The translations under genes and the position numbers were made by a program. Below, piece after piece: positions 39,909 to 48,923 of a stretch of DNA of 64,000 nt. Location of the stretch: positions 4,388,001 to 4,452,000 of the forward strand of contig NC_004463.1 in assembly GCF_000011365.1 (NCBI RefSeq). Reading direction: 5' to 3'. The notes beneath the pieces are model-generated. The model saw only the letters and a program-made list of their open reading frames with translations, was not told where the DNA came from and made no database searches. The DNA is from Bradyrhizobium diazoefficiens USDA 110. GTDB taxonomy: Bacteria > Pseudomonadota > Alphaproteobacteria > Rhizobiales > Xanthobacteraceae. Every line of letters starts with the position of its first letter. The first letter of the stretch is position 1.

Positions 39909-40505
39909 TTACTGCTCCTTCCTGAACAAATCCTGGAAGACCAGCGGGCCCCAGGTGCGGCCGCGCGCGTGCACCAGCGCGCCACCCTCGTTGAGCTTTC
40001 CGAGCTTCACGGGTGCGAAGCCGAGTTGTTTCGCCAAGGCCGCGACGGGAACGATCGCGTCCTCGTCGTCGCTGGACAGAAAGACGACCCGGTGGCCGCC
40101 CTCGACGACCGGATCGGTAGCCAGTTTGGCTGCAATCAGATGATTGAAACCTTTCACGAACCTGGCTCCGGTGAACGCCTTCGCGACGACGGCGGAGGAC
40201 AGAAGACCGTCCAGCTCTTCTCCAAAGCCGTTCGTCGCGTCGATGATCGTCTTGCCTTGCCAACTCGGCAGGGCCTTCGCAACCGCGCGATGCTCCCCGA
40301 ACGGGACCGCCAGAATGATGGTGTCGGCCTCGAGTGCGTCCTCCAGCGACCTGGCGACGACCGTGGGTCCGATCGCCCGAGCCTGCGGCGCCAACGTCTC
40401 GGGCGGCCGGCGGCTCGCGACTGATACGTCGATGTTCCTGCGGGCGAAGGCATGGGCGAGGGCCTGGCCTATCTTGCCGAATCCTATGATTGCGTAGCTC
40501 ATCAT
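39909..40505 (-). CDS. NADPH-dependent F420 reductase-like oxidoreductase
   Basis: A 198-aa single-domain dinucleotide-binding protein. The N-terminal motif is AIIGFGKIGQALAHAFARR, followed by VASRRPPE, typical of NADP preference, and AVPFGEHRAVA. It resembles the NADPH:F420 oxidoreductase (NADP_oxidored) family, found also in bacteria without F420, where substrates are unknown. It lies 13 nt downstream of an SDR gene on the same strand, so both are probably one unit controlled by the divergent LysR regulator. Confidence 0.85.
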   Translation of the reverse strand: MMSYAIIGFGKIGQALAHAFARRNIDVSVASRRPPETLAPQARAIGPTVVARSLEDALEADTIILAVPFGEHRAVAKALPSWQGKTIIDATNGFGEELDGLLSSAVVAKAFTGARFVKGFNHLIAAKLATDPVVEGGHRVVFLSSDDEDAIVPVAALAKQLGFAPVKLGKLNEGGALVHARGRTWGPLVFQDLFRKEQ

Positions 40506-40518
40506 ACGTCTCCTATTT

Positions 40519-41253
40519 TCAGATGGCCGAGAAGCCGCCGTCGACGGACAACTCCACCCCGTTCACGAAGCTTGAATCGTCTGAGGCAAGAAACAGCGCG
40601 ACCGCCGCGATTTCCTCAGGACGACCCATCGTTCCCCTGGGGATCAGGGATTCGAACATCCGCTTCGCGTCCTCGGTGAGAACCTGGTCCTGCATCGGTG
40701 TGGCGATCGGCCCCGGGCTCAGCACGTTCACCCGGATATTCCTGCCCTTCAGTTCGTTGAGCCACGTGCGTGCGAATGAGCGCAGCGCCGCCTTGCTCGC
40801 CGCATACACGCCGTAACCGGGAAAACCTTTCACCGACGCAACGGACCCGGTCATGAAGATCGATCCGCCATCGCGGAACAGCGGCAGCGCCTTCTGAACC
40901 GTGAACAGCGTGCCGCGCGTATTCAGGCCGAAGGTTGCATCGAAATGCTGCTCGGTAATCTCGCCGAGCGGAACGGCTTCCCCCATGCCGGCGCTCGCGT
41001 AGAGGACGTCGATCCTACCCTTGTCCCGCTTGACCGTGTCGAACAGACGGTCGAGGTCGTCGAGATTGGCCGCGTCGCCGCGCACGCCGATCACGTTCTG
41101 GCCAATCAGCTTGACGGCCTCGTCGAGCGCCTGCTGCCTCCGGCCCGTGATGAAAACATAGGCGCCTTCTTCAACGAACCGCCTGGCGCTCGCCAGCGCC
41201 ATACCGCTCGATCCACCCGTGACGACTGCGACCTTACCTTCAAGCTTTCCCAT
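40519..41253 (-). CDS. SDR-family oxidoreductase
   Basis: A 244-aa classical short-chain dehydrogenase. The cofactor motif is VTGGSSGMALASA: the third glycine of TGxxxGxG is Ala, as in some members of this subfamily. The catalytic Ser (FMTGSVAS), Tyr and Lys (YGVYAASKAAL) are all present, and the C-terminal region has NVLSPGPIATPM. Substrate unknown. Divergent from a LysR regulator across 284 nt, and upstream of an F420-reductase-like gene, suggesting a small LysR-controlled redox operon. Confidence 0.9.
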   Translation of the reverse strand: MGKLEGKVAVVTGGSSGMALASARRFVEEGAYVFITGRRQQALDEAVKLIGQNVIGVRGDAANLDDLDRLFDTVKRDKGRIDVLYASAGMGEAVPLGEITEQHFDATFGLNTRGTLFTVQKALPLFRDGGSIFMTGSVASVKGFPGYGVYAASKAALRSFARTWLNELKGRNIRVNVLSPGPIATPMQDQVLTEDAKRMFESLIPRGTMGRPEEIAAVALFLASDDSSFVNGVELSVDGGFSAI

Positions 41254-41537
41254 GACTTCTCCATTCGTGGTGTCGGGGCAGCATCTGCCTCCGAGAACCT
41301 CGAAATGGGTCCGCAGGGGTCAGGTGTTGAGTGCGGAAGCGCGCACATCGATGGTGCGAAATCGAACCGGCTGGACGATCGACGCCAGCCGCGACGAGCG
41401 GTGTCCGCCGGTCGGAATTGGGCCGTACTTGCCGGCATGGGGCTGTGATCGCTGCCCGTGCTACCCACATACGAGACGCCGCTCGATGTGTTGGACACGG
41501 GCTTTGGAAGGCGCACCGTGCGGTGCGGGATTGCACC

Positions 41538-42434
41538 ATGATCGACTGGGATGACGTTCGTTACTTTCTTGCCGTCGCGCGCGGAGGCTCGGTGCGGGCT
41601 GCCGCCGAGCGCCTCGGTGTGAACCACGCGACCGTGCTGCGACGCATCGCCCAGCTCGAGGAGCGCCTCGGGGTCCATATGTTCGAAAAGCTGCCTTCGG
41701 GCTACCGCCTGACGGCTGCAGGCGAGGAGGTCCTCGAGTTCGCGGACCAGATGGAAACGTCTTCGCACCTGCTGGAGACGCGCGTCTTCGGGCGCGACCA
41801 GAGCGTGCGCGGGCTTCTGCGGGTGACGCTGGCGCCGCCGCTGGCGACACACCTGCTCATGCCTGATTTCGCCGATTTCGCGCGTCTGCATCCGGACATC
41901 GAGATGGAAATCCTGTCGTTCGGCGAGTTGGCAAATCTGACCAACCGGGAGGCCGACGTCGCGATCCGCGTCGTCTACGACCGCAAAACCCTGCCGCTCA
42001 ATCTTCACGGCCTGAAGGGACCGGAGCTGTTCGGCGCCGTCTACATGTCCAGGGATCGACTGGCCGCGTGGCGTGCGGGCGCGCCTGATCCTGTCAGGTG
42101 GATCGTCATCAGCATGCATGGGATTCCGGATTGGGCCAGCGAGGGTGAGGTTCGCACCACGGGCGGTCCGTTCAGGGTCACGGATGCCGGCGCGCAGATC
42201 GCTGCCGTACGGCAAGGGCTCGGGATCACGACACTGCCGTGCTTCGTCGGCGATGCCGACCCCCTGCTGGTGAGGGTGCCGGGCACCGACCTGCACATGT
42301 ACGGAACGGTTTGGCTTCTCACACAGGGCGAGACACGCAAGACGAAGCGCGTGCGGCTCTTCACCGAGTTCGTATCCCGCAGGCTCACCGCGTACGCGCC
42401 GCTTCTCGCGGGGCTGTCCGTATCGCGAGCCTGA
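41538..42434 (+). CDS. LysR-family transcriptional regulator
   Basis: A 298-aa regulator. The start at 41538 (MIDWDDVRYFLAVARGG) is the normal LysR beginning; the open frame upstream is noncoding. The helix-turn-helix is AAAERLGVNHATVLRRIAQLE; the effector domain follows from residue 90. Likely controls the divergent SDR and F420-reductase-like genes. Standard length; the C-terminal part includes the substrate-binding domain end FTEFVSRRLTAYAPLL. Confidence 0.9.
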   Translation: MIDWDDVRYFLAVARGGSVRAAAERLGVNHATVLRRIAQLEERLGVHMFEKLPSGYRLTAAGEEVLEFADQMETSSHLLETRVFGRDQSVRGLLRVTLAPPLATHLLMPDFADFARLHPDIEMEILSFGELANLTNREADVAIRVVYDRKTLPLNLHGLKGPELFGAVYMSRDRLAAWRAGAPDPVRWIVISMHGIPDWASEGEVRTTGGPFRVTDAGAQIAAVRQGLGITTLPCFVGDADPLLVRVPGTDLHMYGTVWLLTQGETRKTKRVRLFTEFVSRRLTAYAPLLAGLSVSRA

Positions 42435-42513
42435 TGCAGCGTCGTACTAAGGCGATGTTGTGTCAGCGATCGCAGGCGATCGTTCTCGCGTTGCCATGCA
42501 GGACGTACCCGTC

Positions 42514-43197
42514 TCACCAGATGAACGGAATCAGGCGCCGGCGCACACGGCGCGCGTAGTCGTCATAGCCCTCGAGACCCGCGCGCAGCGTCTGCTCCTC
42601 GATGCCGATCCGGATGCCGAACAAGAGGGCGAGGATGGGGACCGTCGCAAGTCCCCACCACGAGCCGAGCACGAGCGATGTCCCGGCGACGTAGAAGAGC
42701 GTGCCGAAATACATGGGATGGCGGACGATGGCATAGGGGCCTGTTGTGATGACGGCCTGCCCGCGGTCCTTCTGCAGTTTCACGACCGGCGCCGCGAAGC
42801 TGTTCGTGCGCATGATCCAGTAAATGAACAGCATTGCCGCCAGCAGGAGCCCGCAGCCTGCCCACTGCACGGAAGATGGCATTGCCGACCAGCGCCAGCG
42901 CGCCGCATCCGCCACCATGAAGCCCATTCCTCCAAATATGAGGAGCAGGATCGGGATGAGAATCAGCTTGTCCGCGAGCGGCTGATCTTTCTGCAGGGGC
43001 GGCTTGAGGCGCTCTCTGAGCAGGCTCGGATCCACGCGCGCCATGATTGTCCCAAACACGACTGAGGATAAGACCATCACGCCGAGATAGAGCCATCCGC
43101 CGGTGTAGTCCGTCGTGCCTGCAGCACCAAAGATGATCGCGCCCATGAAGCCGAACCAGACGATTGTCTGCACGATGAGATTGAGAACGAGACCCAT
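42514..43197 (-). CDS. Membrane methyltransferase (isoprenylcysteine carboxyl methyltransferase-like)
   Basis: A 227-aa membrane protein; start at 43197 (MGLVLNLIVQTIVWF), since an upstream in-frame extension is rich in charged residues and not family-like. Five or six hydrophobic segments are seen. The C-terminal cofactor region TTGPYAIVRHPMYFGTLFYVAG is the hallmark of the ICMT/PEMT group, in which the RHP motif binds SAM. Bacterial members methylate lipids or small molecules; the substrate is unknown. It is preceded by a MarR-like regulator on the same strand, probably one operon. Confidence 0.8.
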   Translation of the reverse strand: MGLVLNLIVQTIVWFGFMGAIIFGAAGTTDYTGGWLYLGVMVLSSVVFGTIMARVDPSLLRERLKPPLQKDQPLADKLILIPILLLIFGGMGFMVADAARWRWSAMPSSVQWAGCGLLLAAMLFIYWIMRTNSFAAPVVKLQKDRGQAVITTGPYAIVRHPMYFGTLFYVAGTSLVLGSWWGLATVPILALLFGIRIGIEEQTLRAGLEGYDDYARRVRRRLIPFIW

Positions 43198-43261
43198 TGT
43201 TTCTGCCTTTCCCGTCGAAGGTTCGGAGTCTTCCGCACGGCCAGCGCCGCTGCGGGTTTCC

Positions 43262-43732
43262 TCATTGCCGTCGTCGGCCACGTGTCCAGCGGCTCATGGC
43301 GTCCTCCATGGCGCCCCGCATGACCCGATAGAAGTCGGCCATCTCCCTGAGACGCGCGCTTGCCGCCTTGGACGCAGCTATTTCAGCCCCGGCGTTCAAC
43401 TGCCCGGCCAAGGCGTCGAGCAGACGATTCTGCTGCCGGATCATGGCTTCGTAGTCGTCTGCTACGGCATAAAGCGCGCGTTTTGTCCCAGGCTCGCTAT
43501 GGCGACGCGCCAGCGTGTAACTCTCGAGCAGCCGAGCGGCTACGCTTGCGCTGCTCTTGCTGATCCCGAGGCTTTCGGTGATCTGGTCGAGGCTGACGGG
43601 GCGAGGGCAGAGAAGCAAATAGCCATAGAGACGGGCGGCGACGGGCGGCACGCCCCAGGGCGTGAGCAGCCGTGCCACGTCCTCCGTGAACCGCTGCTCG
43701 TCCCTGCTGGTCTTGTTTGACATATTCGGCAT
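43262..43732 (-). CDS. MarR/GbsR-type transcriptional regulator
   Basis: A 156-aa winged-helix protein. Two possible starts, 43732 (MPNMSNKTS) and 43723, lie inside the operator-like palindrome. The DNA-binding part is about residues 25-85 (GVPPVAARLYGYLLLCPRPVSLDQITESLGISKSSASVAARLL), with the Pro-rich turn and the SKSSASV recognition helix of GbsR-like regulators. It is first in an operon with a membrane methyltransferase. A 22-bp palindrome covers its own start codon, so negative autoregulation is likely. Confidence 0.85.
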   Translation of the reverse strand: MPNMSNKTSRDEQRFTEDVARLLTPWGVPPVAARLYGYLLLCPRPVSLDQITESLGISKSSASVAARLLESYTLARRHSEPGTKRALYAVADDYEAMIRQQNRLLDALAGQLNAGAEIAASKAASARLREMADFYRVMRGAMEDAMSRWTRGRRRQ

Positions 43733-43743
43733 ATTCCGAATAT
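43722..43743. promoter_or_regulatory. Operator-like palindrome over the MarR/GbsR start codon
   Basis: Arms ATATTCGG (43722-43729) and CCGAATAT (43736-43743) with a 6-nt spacer. Both possible start codons of the minus-strand regulator fall within or at its edge. A repressor bound here would block the start region directly. Confidence 0.7.
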
Positions 43744-43872
43744 ATAGAAGTAAGGGCCGACTGCAAGCGTCAAGCGGGGGCTCGTGCCTCCCTGTCAGTC
43801 CGCTGCGGCTTGTGTTTTGCAGGATCGGTATCATGTCGCCGGAGTTCACGCCTCGGCGGGAGCCATCGCGTC

Positions 43873-44253
43873 ATGGACGAGCGGCAGACGTCGAGCGTAG
43901 TCGCAATCATTCCCTGCAACGACCTCGATGCAGCGGAACGGTGGTGGAACAGGCTCGGCTTCTTCAGACCGGTCGATCAAGGCTACGAAGACTATCGGAT
44001 GCTGTCAGATGTTGGTGGCGAGGTGCACTTGCAGCAGGCGGTGGAAGGCTGGCTCATTCCGGGGAGCAACCCGTTTGGCGTCTACGTCTACACGCCCCGG
44101 GTCCGCGGCCTGGCCGCGGCGATGTGCACGGAGATCGTCGAGCCGAGCCGCGCGGCCGAGCACAAGCCGTGGGGCATGTATGAATTCGCGCTAAATGGCC
44201 CTGACGACCTGCTCGTCCGCGTGGGCTGGCCGAGCCGGTTGATGACGGAGTAG
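43873..44253 (+). CDS. Glyoxalase/bleomycin-resistance fold protein (VOC superfamily)
   Basis: A 126-aa protein of one VOC unit. Start at 43873 (MDERQTSSVVAIIPCND) gives the standard N-terminal beta strand; upstream codons run through the regulator promoter. Typical features: NDLDAAERWWNRLGFF, a GGEVHLQQ segment and a C-terminal PWGMYEFALNGPDDLLVRVGWP. Metal ligand residues in this subset are uncertain. Divergent from the MarR/GbsR regulator; it may be part of its regulon through the shared intergenic site. Substrate unknown. Confidence 0.8.
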   Translation: MDERQTSSVVAIIPCNDLDAAERWWNRLGFFRPVDQGYEDYRMLSDVGGEVHLQQAVEGWLIPGSNPFGVYVYTPRVRGLAAAMCTEIVEPSRAAEHKPWGMYEFALNGPDDLLVRVGWPSRLMTE

Positions 44254-44492
44254 GTCTGGCGTTGGCGCGAGCCTCTCGGCGCTCAATTGTCGCACCTTCA
44301 TGTGAAGCATCTCACACGCACGCTTGCGTCAATCATGCGACAGAACACCTGCTGTGATTGTACGTGGTGAATTGGGCTTATTGCGATGCCCGCCACCACA
44401 TCAGCTGAAATGAGCTGCACACGCCAGAACGACATGTTGAAATAGCCATCAACCGGCCGATTGCGTCGGTCCATGAGAGCTATGGAGACACT

Positions 44493-44789
44493 ATGGCTGA
44501 CAAACACGAACAGAGCATGGTTGGTACGTGGACCAAAACCACGGCGGCTGCGTGTGCGGACAAATATCCCGCCACCATCACATTCTCGACCGGCACCTAC
44601 CGCGGCATGCGCGGCGAGGGGCAGGGCATGGTGTGGTGGGACGCGGGAATCTACCGTCTCGAGGATTCCAACACACTCGTCGTCGGGACGGCCAGCGATG
44701 AACTTGTGACCTATCGCATTTCACTCGAGGCCGACCGGTTTGAGTTTACGGATTCCGAGGGCTGTGTCGTGACCTATCGGCGCGCGTAG
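44493..44789 (+). CDS. Hypothetical 98-aa protein (lipocalin-like strand pattern)
   Basis: A 98-aa protein with a strong beta pattern: GTWTKTTAAACADKYPATIT, TYRGMRGEG, WWDAGIYRLED, TLVVGTASDELVTYRISLE, FEFTDSEGCVVTYRR. The GTW start and alternating strands resemble small lipocalin or META-like domains, but I do not recognise a family. It has two Cys (about residues 21 and 91). It precedes the metzincin-like gene by 102 nt in the same direction, so an operon is possible. Confidence 0.6.
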   Translation: MADKHEQSMVGTWTKTTAAACADKYPATITFSTGTYRGMRGEGQGMVWWDAGIYRLEDSNTLVVGTASDELVTYRISLEADRFEFTDSEGCVVTYRRA

Positions 44790-44891
44790 GACTGCGCACG
44801 CCACAGCTGACTTGAGATAACGCGGGCGTACCCGCGAACGAGCCCGATGCTCACGTCGATCGCCTCGTCATTTCAACGAGGAGATTACGAC

Positions 44892-47162
44892 ATGTGCAAT
44901 TGCTCAGAGCATGAATCGAGTGGCAGCCTTGCAAAGATGACCGGGGCATCGGTCGAGCCGGCCATGAAGCCGCAGGTGCCGCTGTCGCGTCAGATCAGCA
45001 TCAGCGATGAGGATTCCGGCGATCAGCCGGCCTCGACCGATCTGCAGCCGTTTCCGCCGTTCAGACTATGCAGGCTCGACTTTCGCGAAGGCTGCTACCA
45101 GATCAACTTCAGGCCGACGGCCGGCTTCGTGTCCTTCGAAGGCACGCTGCGCGTCGATCGCTCGGCGCCCGACGGCGGCGCGGATCATCTGATCGTCAGC
45201 GGCGATCTCTATTCGAAGCGGCCGGTGATCGGTCCGATCCCCCATCCGTTGCCGCCGGTGGGGAACAAGGACGGAGATGCAGCCACAGCGGACGCGGGGC
45301 TGACGAGCCTCGCCGGTTCGCTCAGCGCGGTCGATGAGCCGGCTATTCCGTTCCCGATCCGCAGGCCGAGGATCCCCATCTTCCCCCGCGCGCGCTATCA
45401 TTCCTATCTCAGGGTGACCAGCGTGTCCGCGCCGGTCGCGGTCCCGCTGCCGAAGAAGTGCGAGCTCACCATCGTCGCCGAGCAGTTCAATTACACGCAG
45501 CCGCCGGTCGGCCAGTTCAAGGGCACGTTCCCGGCGACGCCGTCGCGCACCGTGACGATGAAGCTTGCGAAGGTGCCGGCGCCGTTTCCGTTCTCCCTGA
45601 CCGGCGGACCGTTCTACGAGGGCCGGCTGTTCGAGGGCGGTGTGGACAAGGGCAGCGTCTCGCTCGCCTGGGTGTCGAAATTCTTCCGCAGAGCGACGCT
45701 GGAAATCGATACGCTGGTCGGCGCCGTGCGGCCCGCACCGGTGCCCGACGGCGCCGGCGGCACGGAGTTCTTCGACACGATCTTCGCCAGGACCGGCTGG
45801 CAGCTGACGGTGGTGCAGGACCAGCTCAACGTCCCGGTGCCATCAGGAGTGGTGCCGACCAACTGCTGGAGCTCTGCGGATCTGCACGCGCTGATGACGA
45901 CCGTGCGCAATCCGGCTACGAATCTGGACGCCGAATGGCGCGTGCACATGATCGTCGTGCCTGCGAAGCTCGGCTGCTCGCGCGGCATCATGTACGACCA
46001 GATCGGCGTTCCCCGCGAAGGCTGCGCGAGCTTCTCCGATGACGGCTATCCCACCTCGGACTCGTCGAACTTTGGTCTCGCCGCGAACAGGAAGCAGCGC
46101 GATGTGCCGCGTGCGTTCCTGCGCAGTGCGACCCACGAGCTGACGCACACGCTGAACCAGATCCACCAGGAGCAGGAGACGGCGGCCGACAACTCGATCA
46201 TGACCACGACGCCGAGCGTGGCGGACGTGCTCGGAGGTCCCGCGACCGGCGAGCCCGGCGTGTTCCCGGATCAGATCAAGCTCGCGCACAACACCAACGT
46301 CCGTCATCACCTGAACCACATGCCGGATCCGGTCATTCGTCCGGGCGGATGGCCGTTCGCAAGCTGGTTCCCGACCGGCGCGCCGCAGGCCGCCGACCGG
46401 CACGACTTCGAACCTTCCGAGCTGACGCTTGCGGTGACGGCTACGACCGACCGCGTCGCGCTCGGCCAGCCGCTGGATCTGACCTGGACGATGACGAACA
46501 CCAGCGGCGTGTCGCTGCGCACGCCGAACGACGTCGGCATCGAGGCCCTGTTCGCGTCGATCACGGTCACCGATGCCGAGGGGCGCGAGCGCCCGGTGAG
46601 GCCCTTCGTGATCCTGTGCGAGCACGCAAAATTGAGCGAGCTCGAGCCCGGCAAGAGCGTCACGGCCTCGGCGAAGGTGTTCTGGAGCACGGCGGGCTTT
46701 GCCTTCGAGCGACCGGGCCGCTACCGCGTCGACGTCGCCGTGTCGTGGTCGGCGCAGGGCGTGATGGTGGGCGTGCAGTCGGGGATCGACGTGTTCGTCG
46801 ACTATCCGTCCAGCGCCAGCGACAACCATTCGGCCAATCTCGTGCTGCATCCCGAGGTCGGCAAATGGGTGGCGCTCGGCGGCGATGCCTATCACCTCGG
46901 CGAGGCGTGCCGGCGCTTGCAGGCGCTCAGCCAGACCGCGGCGCCGGCAGGTGCACTGGCCGTCGCCGGCGACGGTGCGCCCGCGCCGCGGGTGCTCGAC
47001 GGCTTCGCGGACCTGCTGCCGGACCGCGCCAAGCTTGCGAGGCTGCGTCCCGAGCTGACCGCCGACACGGGCGGCCGCGCGGAACGCGGTCCCGCGCGCG
47101 CGGCAGCCCCGGGGCGCAAACGCGCGGCGAAGGCGAAGAAGCGCACGGGGCGAAAGGGGTAG
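44892..47162 (+). CDS. Large protein with a metzincin-like zinc-peptidase signature
   Basis: A 756-aa protein; I start at 44892 (MCNCSEHESSG), which has a good GAGGAGA site 8 nt upstream, instead of 44847. No signal peptide or membrane helix. The core motif is HELTHTLNQIH (His415, Glu416, His419, His425), the HExxHxxxxxH layout of metzincins, with Asn422 where the usual Gly stands. An NSIM with Met437 follows 12 residues after the third His, at the usual position of the metzincin Met-turn. Residues about 510-650 are beta-rich (EPSELTLAVTATTDRVALGQ) and look Ig-like. The last 16 residues are very basic (Lys/Arg). Family not recognised; a cytosolic zinc protease is an inference. Confidence 0.65.
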   Translation: MCNCSEHESSGSLAKMTGASVEPAMKPQVPLSRQISISDEDSGDQPASTDLQPFPPFRLCRLDFREGCYQINFRPTAGFVSFEGTLRVDRSAPDGGADHLIVSGDLYSKRPVIGPIPHPLPPVGNKDGDAATADAGLTSLAGSLSAVDEPAIPFPIRRPRIPIFPRARYHSYLRVTSVSAPVAVPLPKKCELTIVAEQFNYTQPPVGQFKGTFPATPSRTVTMKLAKVPAPFPFSLTGGPFYEGRLFEGGVDKGSVSLAWVSKFFRRATLEIDTLVGAVRPAPVPDGAGGTEFFDTIFARTGWQLTVVQDQLNVPVPSGVVPTNCWSSADLHALMTTVRNPATNLDAEWRVHMIVVPAKLGCSRGIMYDQIGVPREGCASFSDDGYPTSDSSNFGLAANRKQRDVPRAFLRSATHELTHTLNQIHQEQETAADNSIMTTTPSVADVLGGPATGEPGVFPDQIKLAHNTNVRHHLNHMPDPVIRPGGWPFASWFPTGAPQAADRHDFEPSELTLAVTATTDRVALGQPLDLTWTMTNTSGVSLRTPNDVGIEALFASITVTDAEGRERPVRPFVILCEHAKLSELEPGKSVTASAKVFWSTAGFAFERPGRYRVDVAVSWSAQGVMVGVQSGIDVFVDYPSSASDNHSANLVLHPEVGKWVALGGDAYHLGEACRRLQALSQTAAPAGALAVAGDGAPAPRVLDGFADLLPDRAKLARLRPELTADTGGRAERGPARAAAPGRKRAAKAKKRTGRKG

Positions 47163-47253
47163 GCCGAAGCCGGAGCCACGGGTATCGATCGCCCGACCCA
47201 TCCATCGCACGTCACCCGCGCCGCGCACGGCGCGGGTGACGCACGACGCGCCG

Positions 47254-48645
47254 TCAGAACCGGGCGTCGATGTCGACGACGTCGATCAGCTTGTGATTGA
47301 CGAACTCCTTGAGGCCGAGCCCCAGCAATTCGCGTCCGTAGCCGGAGCGGCGGATGCCGCCGAAGGGCAGGTCGGCCTCGACCTTGGTCGGGTGGTTGAC
47401 GAACACCATGCCGGTCGAGATCTTCCTGGCGACGTCCGCGCCGTGCTTCGTGTCGGAGGTGAACACCGAGCCGCCGAGGCCGAACGGGGAATCATTGGCG
47501 ATGCGCACGGCATCATTCTCGTCCCTGGCGCGAAATAGCATCGAGACGGGGCCGAAGAATTCCCAGTAGCGCGCCGGATTGTCGTCGGCGACATCGGTCA
47601 GGATCGTCGGCTGCACGAAGGCGCCCTGGTTGGGGACGGGCGGGCCGACCTGCTCGGCCTTGGCGCCATGCGCAACGGCCTGGCGGATCTTCTCTCTGAT
47701 CTCGTCGGCCGCCGCCTGCGAAGAGAGCGGCGCGAGCGTGGTTTCGGGGGCGAAGGGGTCGCCCGCCCTGAGGCCGGCCACGCCCTCGCGGTAGCGCGCA
47801 AGAAATTCGTCATAGACCGCATCGACGATGATCATGCGCTTGGACGAGACGCAGACCTGGCCGCCGTTCCAGTGACGGCCGAACACCGCCCATTTGATCG
47901 TCTTGGCCATGTCGGCGTCGGCGAGCACGACGAACGCGTCGGCGCCGCCGAGCTCCATGGTCGACTTCTTCAGCGCCTTGCCGGCCTGCGCGGCGACGAC
48001 CGCGCCGGCATCTTCCGAGCCCGTGAGCGCCACGCCATGGACGCGCGGATCGTTGATGATCGTCTCGACCTGCGAGCGTGTCGCGTAGAGATTGATGAAG
48101 GCGCCCTCGGGCAGCCCCGCCTCACGCATCAGCCGTTCGAACGCCGCCGCGCTCTGCGGCACGTTGGAGGCGTGCTTCAGCAGCATGGTGTTGCCGGCCG
48201 AAAGCTGCGGGGCGATGATGCGGGCGATCTGGTAGTAAGGGAAGTTCCAGGGTTCGATCGCGAGCAGCACGCCGAGCGGCTCGCAGACGATGACGGCCTC
48301 GCCCTCGGCGGGATCGGCGACAGTCAATTTCTCCGGCCGGAGCAGGCTTTCGGCATTCTGGACGTAATATTCGAAGATCTTCGCGGACAATTCGACCTCG
48401 GCCTTCGCTTCGGTGAACAGCTTGCCCATCTCGAGCGTCAGGAGCTTTGCGTAGGCGTCGGCGTCCTTGCGCAGCAGGTCGGCTGCCTTTTGCAGGATCG
48501 CGCCGCGCGCGGCAAAGGACGTCTCGCGCCAGGCAAGGAAGGCCGCATGCGCCGCGTCGATCGCGCGGGCGACCTCGGCATCGGTGGCGGTGGGGAATGT
48601 CTCGAGGACTTCACCCGTGTAGGGGTAGGTGGTTGCGTAGGCCAT
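47254..48645 (-). CDS. NAD(P)-dependent succinate-semialdehyde-type dehydrogenase
   Basis: A 463-aa aldehyde dehydrogenase with intact catalytic residues: Cys in NGGQVCVSSKRM, Glu in TMELGGADAF, and the Asn/Lys-containing IEPWNFPYY. The cluster YATTYPYTGEVLETFP and the sequence of the C-terminal FGGIRRSGYGRELLGLG match the succinate-semialdehyde dehydrogenase branch (GabD/SSADH). It oxidises succinate semialdehyde or a similar aldehyde. No GABA aminotransferase is close. Convergent with the metzincin-like gene. Confidence 0.85.
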   Translation of the reverse strand: MAYATTYPYTGEVLETFPTATDAEVARAIDAAHAAFLAWRETSFAARGAILQKAADLLRKDADAYAKLLTLEMGKLFTEAKAEVELSAKIFEYYVQNAESLLRPEKLTVADPAEGEAVIVCEPLGVLLAIEPWNFPYYQIARIIAPQLSAGNTMLLKHASNVPQSAAAFERLMREAGLPEGAFINLYATRSQVETIINDPRVHGVALTGSEDAGAVVAAQAGKALKKSTMELGGADAFVVLADADMAKTIKWAVFGRHWNGGQVCVSSKRMIIVDAVYDEFLARYREGVAGLRAGDPFAPETTLAPLSSQAAADEIREKIRQAVAHGAKAEQVGPPVPNQGAFVQPTILTDVADDNPARYWEFFGPVSMLFRARDENDAVRIANDSPFGLGGSVFTSDTKHGADVARKISTGMVFVNHPTKVEADLPFGGIRRSGYGRELLGLGLKEFVNHKLIDVVDIDARF

Positions 48646-48923
48646 GTGTCGTTCTCGCTCCAGGCATCGTGCAGTGTTTGGTGCCGGCTGCCTTCATGCG
48701 CTTCCGACGGGACTGCTGATGAAAGGATGGATCACAACCCAATTCGTCACTTTGAGACAGGTCAATCGAGATGCCTCAGCGCCGTTCACGAGACTGCGAG
48801 CGGGCGGTGGTCGGACCTGTCGTCATCAGGGGGCACTGCACAGCACCCCGGCACAAACGCGGGATGTGGGTTGCGCTGTCTCATGATACGCCAGCCACAT
48901 CGTCCTCTCCGGAGCCTGCCTTC

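Noticed and set aside
39803..39985. 60-aa frame over the inverted-repeat element
   Set aside because: Its sequence is a translation of the repeat and the end of the reductase gene in another frame.
44298..44507. 69-aa minus-strand frame before the 98-aa gene
   Set aside because: No ribosome binding site, and it overlaps the start of a better plus-strand gene.
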